From a bacterium (GTDB lineage: Bacteria; Myxococcota_A; Polyangia; Nannocystales; Nannocystaceae): DNA of 64,000 nt. Positions 57,514 through 64,000 of this stretch are shown here, in pieces. The translations under genes were made by a program, and so were the position numbers. Every line of letters begins with the position of its first letter. The first letter of the stretch is position 1. The notes under the pieces are model-generated. The model was not told the DNA's origin and ran no database searches. It saw nothing but the letters and a program-made list of their open reading frames with translations. The stretch covers positions 1 to 64,000 of the forward strand of contig JANSYI010000014.1 of the NCBI GenBank assembly GCA_024742475.1, read 5' to 3'.

Positions 57514-58536
57514 CTAGGGCGTGAGCAACACCTTGCCCACGTTCTTTCGATCCTGAATGTAGTGGTGCGCCGCGGCGGCGTCGGCGAAGGAGAACGTCTC
57601 GTCGACTCGCGGCGCCACCACGCCCTCTTCGTAGAGGCGCACGATGTCGGCCATCCAGACCGCGATGCGCTCGGCCTGGTCCCACATGCGACCCATGTTG
57701 ACGCCAAAGGCCGCCTTGTTCTGGTTCATCAGGGTCACAGGGTTGAACTGAAACCACGGCATCTCGCGAAGCATGCGGAACATCGACAGCATCGACTTGC
57801 GCTTGCCCGTGACCGTAGTCGACATCCCGAACATGCCCAAGCGCCCGGTCGGCGCCAGGATGCGAAAGCCCTTCTTGAACGAGTCGCCACCGACGGCATC
57901 ACAGATGAGCTCTACGCCCGCGCCTCCGGTGATCTCCATCGTGCGCGCCTCGAAGTCCTCGCTGCGGTAGTCGATGCAGTGGTCGACGCCGATCGAGCGC
58001 AGGTACTCGTGTTTGCCCGGCGAGGCGGTGCCGATGACGGTCGCGCCGATGTGCTTGGCGATCTGCACGCCCGCGATCCCCACGCCACCGCCCGCGCTGT
58101 GGATCAGCACCGTCTCGGACGCCTTGAGACCGCCCATCGCGACGATGAGCTGCCACGCCGTCAGATAGGTGACCGGAATTGCGGCGCCCGTCTTCGCGTC
58201 CATGCCCTCGGGGCGCTCGAACACTTGGATCTCCGGGACGCAGATCGAGCTCGAGTAGCCACCGAACCGACACAGCGCCAACACAGGCTTGCCGACCCAC
58301 GACTCGTCGACACCCGGCCCGACCGCATCGACCGTGCCGGCCACCTCGTAGCCAACCACGATCGGGATACCGGGCAGATCTGGGTAGGTGCCCATGCGGG
58401 CCATGATGTCGGCGAAGTTGATGCCCGCAGCTTCGACCGCGATGCGAAGCTCCCCCTCGCCGGGCCGAGGGTCTTCGGCCTCGCGAACTTCGAGGACCTC
58501 CGGGGCGCCCGCCTTGCTGATCCAGACCTGCTGCAT
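57514..58536 (-). CDS. Zinc-type alcohol dehydrogenase / quinone oxidoreductase (VAT-1-like)
   Basis: A 340-residue protein read from the ATG at 58536 (MQQVWISKAGAPEVLEVREA). The MDR-family quinone oxidoreductase pattern is visible: GINFADIMARMGTYPDLPGI, the NADPH Rossmann motif HSAGGGVGIAGVQIAKHIGA, and a C-terminal FSFADAAAAHHYIQDRKNVG. No zinc-ligand cysteines are evident, consistent with the zinc-free QOR/VAT-1 branch. It reduces a quinone- or enone-like substrate. The upstream open extension is antisense to the GPCL gene and was excluded. Confidence 0.92.
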   Translation of the reverse strand: MQQVWISKAGAPEVLEVREAEDPRPGEGELRIAVEAAGINFADIMARMGTYPDLPGIPIVVGYEVAGTVDAVGPGVDESWVGKPVLALCRFGGYSSSICVPEIQVFERPEGMDAKTGAAIPVTYLTAWQLIVAMGGLKASETVLIHSAGGGVGIAGVQIAKHIGATVIGTASPGKHEYLRSIGVDHCIDYRSEDFEARTMEITGGAGVELICDAVGGDSFKKGFRILAPTGRLGMFGMSTTVTGKRKSMLSMFRMLREMPWFQFNPVTLMNQNKAAFGVNMGRMWDQAERIAVWMADIVRLYEEGVVAPRVDETFSFADAAAAHHYIQDRKNVGKVLLTP

Positions 58537-58578
58537 GACGCGTGAAGGATAGCGCCCCGCGTCGGGTATCATCGGAGA

Positions 58579-59121
58579 ATGCAGACGGCGCGGATCCCAT
58601 TGGCCATCCTGATCGCGCTCGAGCTGGCTGCCTCCGCGGGCTGCACGTCGGTGGGTCCCTGCCTTTCGCCCGTCGTGCCCCCACCCGCCGACGACGAAGG
58701 GGACGATGGTCGCGTGGGCCCGTGCCTGGACGTCGCCGAGGACCCGATCGTGGGCCCCTGCTTGACGCCTCTGCCGCCCGACCCTCCCGTGGGTCCCTGC
58801 CTGGAGGTCTCGCCTCCCGAGCCACCGCCCAAGGACCCCGAGGTCGGGCCTTGCCTCAGAGTCGCGCCCCCGGAACCCAAGCCCAAGCCCAAGCCCAAGC
58901 CCGAGCCCAAGAACAAGCCCAAGCCGCCCTTGGAGCCGGGGCTCGGCCCGTGCCTGATGGTGCTCGAACCCGAAGCGGCCATGGGAAGGCCAAAACCAAC
59001 GCCAGCCATCGACGCGGAGCGCCACGGTGCGGGCACCCGCGCGCGTGCAGACATGGTCGAGAAGCTCGCAGACAGCCTGCCGCCCGACGTCCTCGCAAAG
59101 CTGCGTGACCGCGAGAAATGA
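58579..59121 (+). CDS. Lipoprotein with six GPCL motifs
   Basis: A 180-residue protein with a signal peptide (ILIALELAASAGC as lipobox). The core motif GPCL occurs six times between residues about 27 and 126, at 14- to 33-residue intervals and always after Val, Leu or a similar residue (SVGPCLSPV, RVGPCLDVA, IVGPCLTPL, PVGPCLEVS, EVGPCLRVA, GLGPCLMVL), separated by Pro/Lys/Glu linkers. The C-terminal 45 residues are a charged helix (DMVEKLADSLPPDVLAKLRD). Regular isolated cysteines in a Pro-rich rod suggest cross-linking, metal ligation or attachment points. No family is known to me. Confidence 0.75.
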   Translation: MQTARIPLAILIALELAASAGCTSVGPCLSPVVPPPADDEGDDGRVGPCLDVAEDPIVGPCLTPLPPDPPVGPCLEVSPPEPPPKDPEVGPCLRVAPPEPKPKPKPKPEPKNKPKPPLEPGLGPCLMVLEPEAAMGRPKPTPAIDAERHGAGTRARADMVEKLADSLPPDVLAKLRDREK

Positions 59122-59255
59122 CCCAAGTCGAGACGGGGAGCAACGCGTCCACGACCGATGCCCCCTCGCCTGCCTCGGAGGGCACGGTGTCGACCTCGGG
59201 CGCCGATGCGACGACGGCTGGTGTCCCCATTGTCATCGGAATGGAGCCGGGCTGA
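59118..59255 (+). CDS. Short ORF overlapping the GPCL gene stop, 45 residues
   Basis: The ATG overlaps the GPCL-gene TGA (ATGA), so translational coupling is possible. The product (MTQVETGSNASTTDAPSPAS, then a Thr/Ala/Gly-rich segment) has only low-complexity, lipoprotein-linker-like composition and no signal peptide. It may be a real small protein or a remnant of a linker. Confidence 0.35.
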   Translation: MTQVETGSNASTTDAPSPASEGTVSTSGADATTAGVPIVIGMEPG

Positions 59256-59296
59256 CGCCCGAGCACGCCGGCGGCCCGTTCCTGAAGCGCCATCGT

Positions 59297-59384
59297 CTGT
59301 CGCATTCGAGAACCCGACAGACCGTGTCGCATCTCAAATACGACATATTGTCGCGTCAGGCGCGCTTTCGCGCATAGCGCGACA
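59297..59384. promoter_or_regulatory. Cluster of alternating TGTCG / CGACA half-sites
   Basis: Half-sites occur at 59298 (TGTCG), 59315 (CGACA), 59325 (TGTCG), 59341 (CGACA), 59349 (TGTCG) and 59380 (CGACA). Two units share the pattern TGTCGCAT-N8/9-CGACA (59298-59319 and 59325-59345), and CGACATATTGTCG (59341-59353) is a perfect palindrome. The cluster ends 41 bases before the lipoxygenase-like start. A cooperative repressor or activator site is likely; no regulator gene is adjacent. Confidence 0.65.
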
Positions 59385-59425
59385 TCCTCGATTCCCAATC
59401 AGGACTGCTATAAGGCGGTGCACGG

Positions 59426-60868
59426 ATGGCTAAGCGATCAGAGGGGTTTGGGCCGTGGCCACAGCCGGCACCACGCTTCTTCGAAGGTGCGGCCCCGGCC
59501 GTCCTGAACGTCCCCGACGACGTCCAGAAGGACTGGGACAAGACGGTCGGGCGGCGCTACTTCAAGCAGGTCGTCTTCGAGACCATCCCGGCGTGGTTGT
59601 GGTCCCGCCGCAACCCGGGTCTCGTGCCTGTCAGCGACGCCCGCTTCTGCGAGATCCTCTGCGACGGAATTTTCTCGAAGTTCCTCACGCCGAAGTCGCT
59701 CTTCGACCCGCCCGATCTTGCGCTGTTTGGCGACTACCTCAGCGGCTGTGAGGGTCCCGGCCTCGGCGATGGCGCCGAGTGGTTCAAGAGTGACTTCACA
59801 CCCATGCGGCTGGTCTCGAATGCCTCGGACAGCGCGACCGCGCCCAGCGTGGTGCTCTTCAAGCGAGGGCGCGACCTCTCCTTCGAGGTGGTCGCGATCG
59901 CAGTGAACGACCAGGTGTTCGACCCGCGCCACCGCGGCGCGTGGACTCGGGCAAAGTACTTTGCGCTGCAGGGCGCGGGGGTGCTCACGACGCTGCTGAT
60001 GCACCCGAAGCTGCACTTCCCCAGCAACAGTGTCGATGCGATCACCCGGTCGCGTCTCCCCGCCGACGGGACGCTCTCCAAGCTCCTTCGCCCGCACTTT
60101 CGCCTGGCGCTCGCCGTGAACTACGCGGTGCTCTACGGCAGCCAGACGGTGCTCAAGCCGGGCCGGCTCTACGCCCCCTACCCCGGCACCCACGAACAAC
60201 ACGACGAAATCGTTGCCGCACTTTGGCAGGGTTTCGAGCACCCCGACGGCACACCCAACCGCGCCTTCCCGACCTACACGCTGCAGCTCGACGCCCCGGT
60301 CATCCATTCTCCCTACGGCGACTTCCTGGGTCACTACCATCGCACGCTGCTGGGCTTCGTCCGAAAGGTTGCCCAGGAGGTCGTCGCGACGCCTTCGGCT
60401 TCCGTGTCTCGTTGGGCCGACTACTGCGCCCGTTGGCTCCCCGGTTTTCCCGATGGGAGCCGGGTCTACGACGCCGACCTGCTCGCGCGTGCCCTGACCA
60501 GCATCTTGCTCGACGTCTCCGTCTCACACTCGGCGGATCACTTCATCTACGGGACGGTCAACGAGCGCGAGGTCCCCTTCCGGCTCCACACCGATCTTCC
60601 ATCGCTCGCGCGCCAGAAGGAACCCGACCTCGAGACGCTGGTGACCTCGACCGACAACTTCAACTACCGGATGTGCATGTTGATGTTCTTTCGTCCCCAC
60701 GTCATCGAGAGGCTGATGGACATCGACTACGGGTTCGATACGCCTACGTTGCGCGCCGCCAACGCCGCCCTGCGCGCAGACCTCGTCGCGCTTCAGGCCA
60801 CCCTCGAACGCCAGGGAATTCCCGCCTACGTCCCGCTCGAATGCATCGCATCGAGCGTCCAGTTCTGA
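59426..60868 (+). CDS. Lipoxygenase-family protein (short bacterial type)
   Basis: A 480-residue protein. The core follows the lipoxygenase pattern: GAWTRAKYFALQGAGVLTTL, then LLMHPKLHFPSNSVDAIT (H193, H197; the family norm is H-x4-H, here H-x3-H), SKLLRPHFRLALAVN (H224), and DVSVSHSADHFIYG (H368, H372). The C-terminus ends in Phe rather than the usual Ile. These histidines are candidate iron ligands for dioxygenation of unsaturated fatty acids. Myxobacteria are known to have lipoxygenases. It is followed 12 bases later by the DUF2378-like gene, in one operon. Confidence 0.75.
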   Translation: MAKRSEGFGPWPQPAPRFFEGAAPAVLNVPDDVQKDWDKTVGRRYFKQVVFETIPAWLWSRRNPGLVPVSDARFCEILCDGIFSKFLTPKSLFDPPDLALFGDYLSGCEGPGLGDGAEWFKSDFTPMRLVSNASDSATAPSVVLFKRGRDLSFEVVAIAVNDQVFDPRHRGAWTRAKYFALQGAGVLTTLLMHPKLHFPSNSVDAITRSRLPADGTLSKLLRPHFRLALAVNYAVLYGSQTVLKPGRLYAPYPGTHEQHDEIVAALWQGFEHPDGTPNRAFPTYTLQLDAPVIHSPYGDFLGHYHRTLLGFVRKVAQEVVATPSASVSRWADYCARWLPGFPDGSRVYDADLLARALTSILLDVSVSHSADHFIYGTVNEREVPFRLHTDLPSLARQKEPDLETLVTSTDNFNYRMCMLMFFRPHVIERLMDIDYGFDTPTLRAANAALRADLVALQATLERQGIPAYVPLECIASSVQF

Positions 60869-60880
60869 GAGCATGGCGTC

Positions 60881-61471
60881 GTGACCCCGACCCGACCCAG
60901 CGGCAAAGCCAAGGGGTTGCTCTTCAACCACCTGGAGAGGTGGGCGCTCGACGTGCACGGCCAGGAAGCCTGGGATGCCACGCTCGCCAACATCGGAGGG
61001 CGCGAACAAGAGATGTTCGGGCGGCTCATTCTCGCCTCGAGCTGGCAACCCATCGCCGCTTGGAACACGGTGGTGCGAGGCTTCTTCGGCCAGCACTACG
61101 CCGACCCCAACGAAGGCATGAGCCTCTTCTGCGCCCACCTCGGCGAGTGCGAGCTCACCACGTTGGTGCGGATCGTCCTGAAGATCGGATCGCCGGAGTT
61201 CATGCTCAAGCGCACCGGCTTCCTGTGGAAGCGCTACTTCAGCACCGGCACCTTCGGTGCGCAGGAGCAGTCACCGGGCCACTGGCGACTGTGGCTCACC
61301 GACGACGCCGACGAGGATCGCACCGCGGGCGCGCTGACATGCGCAAACGGCCCGGGCCCGTGGCTGCAGCGCGGGCTCGAACTGTCGGGGACAGGCGGGA
61401 CGGTTCGTCACGTGGCCTGCCGCTTCGACGGCCACGAGCGCTGTGAGTACGAGGCCCGCTGGTCCGGATAG
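60881..61471 (+). CDS. DUF2378-like protein (myxobacterial family)
   Basis: A 196-residue protein read from GTG. The pattern (GKAKGLLFNHLERWALDVHG, REQEMFGRLILASSWQPIAA, CELTTLVRIVLKIGSPEFML, GFLWKRYFSTGTFGAQEQSP, CRFDGHERCEYEARW) fits the DUF2378/TIGR02265 family found mainly in Myxococcales, with a heme-NO-binding-like overall shape. Function is unknown. Its position 12 bases after the lipoxygenase-like gene suggests sensing or handling of the oxidised lipid. It is followed by a palindrome. Confidence 0.75.
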   Translation: MTPTRPSGKAKGLLFNHLERWALDVHGQEAWDATLANIGGREQEMFGRLILASSWQPIAAWNTVVRGFFGQHYADPNEGMSLFCAHLGECELTTLVRIVLKIGSPEFMLKRTGFLWKRYFSTGTFGAQEQSPGHWRLWLTDDADEDRTAGALTCANGPGPWLQRGLELSGTGGTVRHVACRFDGHERCEYEARWSG

Positions 61472-61474
61472 GCT

Positions 61475-61500
61475 GGTTCGGCGATCGATATCGCTGAACC
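61475..61500. terminator. Palindrome after the DUF2378-like gene
   Basis: GGTTCGGCGAT (61475-61485) pairs with ATCGCTGAACC (61490-61500), with one G-T wobble, around the loop CGAT. It starts 4 bases past the stop codon and lies 30 bases before the next gene. It could end the lipoxygenase operon or regulate the following gene. No T-run follows. Confidence 0.5.
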
Positions 61501-61529
61501 CAAGCGCACTTTCGTACGTTCACCATCAC

Positions 61530-62033
61530 ATGACGATTCGCTTGGCACCCGCCGTCTTCACGGCTCTCCTGCTTGCTTGCTCCACTTCGTCTCGCCCCGT
61601 CGACTCGGCGGTTGCCGGTGGCTCGTCGGCCGCCGCCAATGATGATGACGACATGGGCACCTCGGTCTCGAACTCCGCCTCATCGGGCGATGCAGACGCC
61701 TCCGGACCCGTCGCGCTCCCACTGAACGAGACGTGCACAGGCGCGACCGATCCCCTGACGGTTCAGGGCCTCGAGCAAGACGGCAACACGCTGCTGGTCA
61801 CGGTGACGCACGCCGGAGGTTGCAGCGAACACACCTACGAGGCCTGCTGGAACGGCAGCCTGATGAAGTCGATGCCGCCGCAGGCCGTGATCGATCTGCG
61901 GCACGACGCCCACGGCGACGCGTGTGAAGCCATGCTGACCGAGGTGCTCGCCATCGATGTCACCTCGATGCTCGGCGGAGGCACCGTGGTGGCGCGCGTC
62001 GGCGACGAGCGGCTTCGACTCGACGCCCCGTAG
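61530..62033 (+). CDS. Small lipoprotein
   Basis: A 167-residue lipoprotein (signal MTIRLAPAVFTALLLAC) read from the ATG at 61530. A Ser/Ala/Gly/Asp-rich linker (residues about 20-60) precedes a beta-rich domain with three or four cysteines (ETCTGAT, AGGCSEHTYEACWNGS, GDACEAMLTEV). It is convergent with the 62975 gene (15 bases between stops). No family is recognised. Confidence 0.75.
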   Translation: MTIRLAPAVFTALLLACSTSSRPVDSAVAGGSSAAANDDDDMGTSVSNSASSGDADASGPVALPLNETCTGATDPLTVQGLEQDGNTLLVTVTHAGGCSEHTYEACWNGSLMKSMPPQAVIDLRHDAHGDACEAMLTEVLAIDVTSMLGGGTVVARVGDERLRLDAP

Positions 62034-62048
62034 CCGAGGGCGGGGGGC

Positions 62049-62975
62049 TCACCCCTCGGGCACAGGCAGCGAGCAGAGGTCGAACTCGAACTCTGCGTCG
62101 CCGCTGACGACCTTGCGCTCGGTGTAGGCCCAGCCGATCCGGTCGAGGAACGCGAAGCCATCTTGAAAGATGAAGTGCATCGTGCCCGAGGGTCCTGTGA
62201 CGACGTACTCGGTGTACGTGTCGACGGTGAAGTTGCACATGAAGTCGTCGGCGCAGCAGGCCCCCGACGGGCTCGAGCGTCGCCCGAACGTGTCGACCGC
62301 GTAGGGCGAGCCAACGTACGCGTTGGCGACGATGGGGATGAAGTCGTCGACGAACGCACGGCACACATCGCCGCCGGGACCTGGGATGCATTCGGTCTCG
62401 CACACCGGCTCGACGCCACAGGATCCGCTGACCGCCGCCTGCATGAAGTCGTCGTCCGAGACGATCATGTAGAAGACGTCCGGCGCCGCCATCTCGCGCG
62501 CCACGGTGAAGAAGCCCTCGTAGCCCATCTGCTCGGTCGCAAAGATCACCTCGACCGCGGGGTCGGTGATCTCGAACAGCTGCCCGAGCACGATCGTCAG
62601 GGTCAACAAGCCCGCATCGCGCTCGTAGATCACCGGGTCGATGGCGCACTCGTCCATGTCGTTCGCCATGAAGGCATCTTCGGGGCACTCCTTCTCCACG
62701 GGCGGAGCGTCGGGCTGGGTCGCGACATCGAAGATCGGCGCGTCGCCCGAGACGCCAGCGCCCGACGAGCTGGTCCCCAGGGCGCCACCGGTCGTCGAGG
62801 ACGTTTGCGGCGCGGCGGACGTCGTGTCCGCACCGCCGGTGGTTTGGCCAGGGCCACTCGTCGCGCCCGGGGTATCACTCCCGAACGTGTTCACGCCGGT
62901 CGTATCTTCGCCACCGGTCGAGCACGCACCAGCGAAGAGCGCAGCCCCCCAGATCAACCTCCATCGGCTCACCAC
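62049..62975 (-). CDS. Lipoprotein, function unknown
   Basis: A 308-residue lipoprotein starting at GTG (signal MVSRWRLIWGAALFAGAC). A Thr/Ser/Gly-rich linker (residues about 20-75) leads to a domain with several cysteines (KECPEDAF, DECAIDPV, GSCGVEPVCETECIPG, GACCADDFMCNF) and strands (YAVDTFGRRSS, GTMHFIFQDGFAFLDRIGWA). A disulfide-stabilised surface module is likely. No family is recognised. Confidence 0.8.
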   Translation of the reverse strand: MVSRWRLIWGAALFAGACSTGGEDTTGVNTFGSDTPGATSGPGQTTGGADTTSAAPQTSSTTGGALGTSSSGAGVSGDAPIFDVATQPDAPPVEKECPEDAFMANDMDECAIDPVIYERDAGLLTLTIVLGQLFEITDPAVEVIFATEQMGYEGFFTVAREMAAPDVFYMIVSDDDFMQAAVSGSCGVEPVCETECIPGPGGDVCRAFVDDFIPIVANAYVGSPYAVDTFGRRSSPSGACCADDFMCNFTVDTYTEYVVTGPSGTMHFIFQDGFAFLDRIGWAYTERKVVSGDAEFEFDLCSLPVPEG

Positions 62976-63083
62976 GAAGAGAGCCTACATCACTCGCCCA
63001 TCCCTGGTGTCTGTCCGCCCGGCATCCACGTCTCGTGAACGTGCAGCCACCGGACTCCGTTGGGCGTCGGATCGTGCTGCTGC

Positions 63084-63239
63084 ATGAGCACCGTGCTGAG
63101 GGGGCGTCGCTCGTGGGACGTGCAGGTCGAGCGGGATGCGCCCCATCAGTCGGTGGCCTACGCCGAGGGTCGAGTGTTCGTCGCGCTGTGGACCACGCTC
63201 GTGGTGTTCGATGCAAGCACGGGCCGCATCGGGATGTGA
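63084..63239 (+). pseudogene. Remnant resembling a PQQ-type beta-propeller blade
   Basis: The frame from 63084 reads 51 residues, including VAYAEGRVFVALWTTLVVFD and ASTGRIGM before a TGA. The G-R-V-F-V-A, then V-V-F-D-A-S-T-G-R pattern is one PQQ/WD-like blade. No further blades exist upstream. The minus strand of the same stretch is also open for about 47 residues but has no start. A decayed gene fragment is the preferred reading. Confidence 0.35.
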
Positions 63240-63304
63240 GGGACGTGAGCCGGCGCTGCCCTCGCCAGCGCAGCGACGCCGGCGTGCTGTAGTACGCTGC
63301 AAAC

Positions 63305-64000
63305 ATGGCGGACAGCGGACAGGACACCCCCGACAGCAACCTCGGCGACCTGATCTTCGACTGGAACACCCGCAACCGTCGTGGGCCCCTGTCGCCCCTT
63401 CGGCGCCAAGCGCTCTCGTTCTTCGACGAGACGCTGCGCGACGGCATCCAGTCGCCTTCGGTGCGCGACCCCAGCATCGAGGAGAAGCAGGAGATCTTGC
63501 GCCTGACAGCGAGCCTGGGCATCGACGCGGTCGACCTCGGGCTCCCGGGTGCGGGTGCCCGTGCCGTCCGCGACGTCACGGCGCTCATCGAGTACGCCCA
63601 ACAGGAGAAGCTCGGCATCGAGTACGCCTGCGCCGCGCGGACGCACGAGAAGGACATCAACGCGATCGCAGACATCGCGCAGAAGACGGGCGAGCAGATC
63701 ACCGTCTACGCGTTCCTCGGTAGCAGCCCCATTCGGCTCTACGCCGAGAACTGGCACACCGACCTCCTCATGGAGCGCACCGTCATGGCCGCCGACCTGT
63801 GTCGCGAGCACGGCCTGCCGATGACGTTCGTCACCGAGGACACCACCCGCACACCGCCAGGCACCCTCGACAAGATCTTCCGGGCCGCCGTCGACCACGG
63901 CGTCACGCGCTTGTGCCTGTGCGACACCGTCGGCCACGCCACGCCCGAGGGCGTGATGGACCTGATCTCCTTCACCCGCATGCTGCTCGAATCGGTCGGT
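63305..64000 (+). CDS. 2-isopropylmalate synthase-like protein (DRE-TIM metallolyase), partial
   Basis: The gene starts at the ATG at 63305 (MADSGQDTPDSNLGDLIFDW) and runs past the window end (232 codons seen). The LeuA-type signature is FFDETLRDGIQSPS, the DRE-TIM loop that binds the divalent metal and keto acid. Later blocks (VDLGLPGAGARAVRDV, CAARTHEKDINAIADI, TVYAFLGSSPIRLYAENW, CDTVGHATPEGVMDLI) are also in order. The family includes isopropylmalate, homocitrate, citramalate and methylthioalkylmalate synthases; the substrate cannot be fixed from this part. Confidence 0.9.
   Translation, partial: MADSGQDTPDSNLGDLIFDWNTRNRRGPLSPLRRQALSFFDETLRDGIQSPSVRDPSIEEKQEILRLTASLGIDAVDLGLPGAGARAVRDVTALIEYAQQEKLGIEYACAARTHEKDINAIADIAQKTGEQITVYAFLGSSPIRLYAENWHTDLLMERTVMAADLCREHGLPMTFVTEDTTRTPPGTLDKIFRAAVDHGVTRLCLCDTVGHATPEGVMDLISFTRMLLESVG

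Overview
The window reads as chromosomal DNA of a high-GC deltaproteobacterium of the myxobacterial type, most likely from the Nannocystis/Plesiocystis side. This is an inference from several signs: very high G/C at third codon positions; many lipoproteins with Ser/Thr/Gly/Asp-rich linkers after the lipobox; a Ser/Thr kinase fused to a zinc-finger anti-sigma-like head and a TPR-rich tail; a MYXO-CTERM-like C-terminus; a DUF2378-like protein; and paired DUF1552/DUF1592 proteins. No rRNA, tRNA, CRISPR array, complete insertion sequence or prophage was seen. Gene order is mosaic, with many convergent ends a few bases apart and several start/stop overlaps.

Layout. 1-6030: lipoproteins, one frameshifted by an 8-bp tandem duplication, a cupin remnant, an FG-GAP lipoprotein and the DUF1592-DUF1552 pair. 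6373-13121: a sigma factor, a lipoprotein, an MTHFS-like protein, an SGNH hydrolase, the Ser/Thr kinase and a small membrane protein. 13139-21618 (minus strand): a quinone-cofactor oxidase of the LodA/GoxA type fused to a catalase-like domain, its LodB/GoxB-like flavoprotein, a TonB-dependent receptor, an acyl carrier protein, a KAS III enzyme and a small unknown protein. A degenerate direct repeat flanks the oxidase/flavoprotein block. 21864-26490: a GST-like protein, an FG-GAP lipoprotein and a beta-propeller lipoprotein. 26694-34254: an ECF-type sigma factor overlapping an RND adaptor, then the RND pump, with a convergent NtrC-type response regulator and histidine kinase. 34492-39631: a copper type II monooxygenase-like lipoprotein, a TetR regulator with palindromic sites, an FMO/BVMO-type enzyme and ProC. 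39696-48815: surface and hypothetical proteins including one with a long strict Cys-x-x repeat, a ComEA-like protein, a thiolase and two gene remnants. 49081-55611: an amidase, an outer-membrane-type protein, a HIT-PLD-helicase-DUF3427 fusion and a CPBP membrane protease. 55844-64000: lipoproteins (one with six GPCL motifs), a quinone oxidoreductase, a lipoxygenase-like gene with a DUF2378-like partner behind a cluster of alternating TGTCG/CGACA half-sites, and the start of a LeuA-type synthase running off the edge.

The candidates for something undescribed are the oxidase-catalase fusion with its flavoprotein, receptor and ACP/KAS III neighbours; the Cys-x-x repeat protein; the HIT-PLD-helicase fusion; and the GPCL-repeat lipoprotein. 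All functional statements rest on motifs read by eye; no database search was possible.
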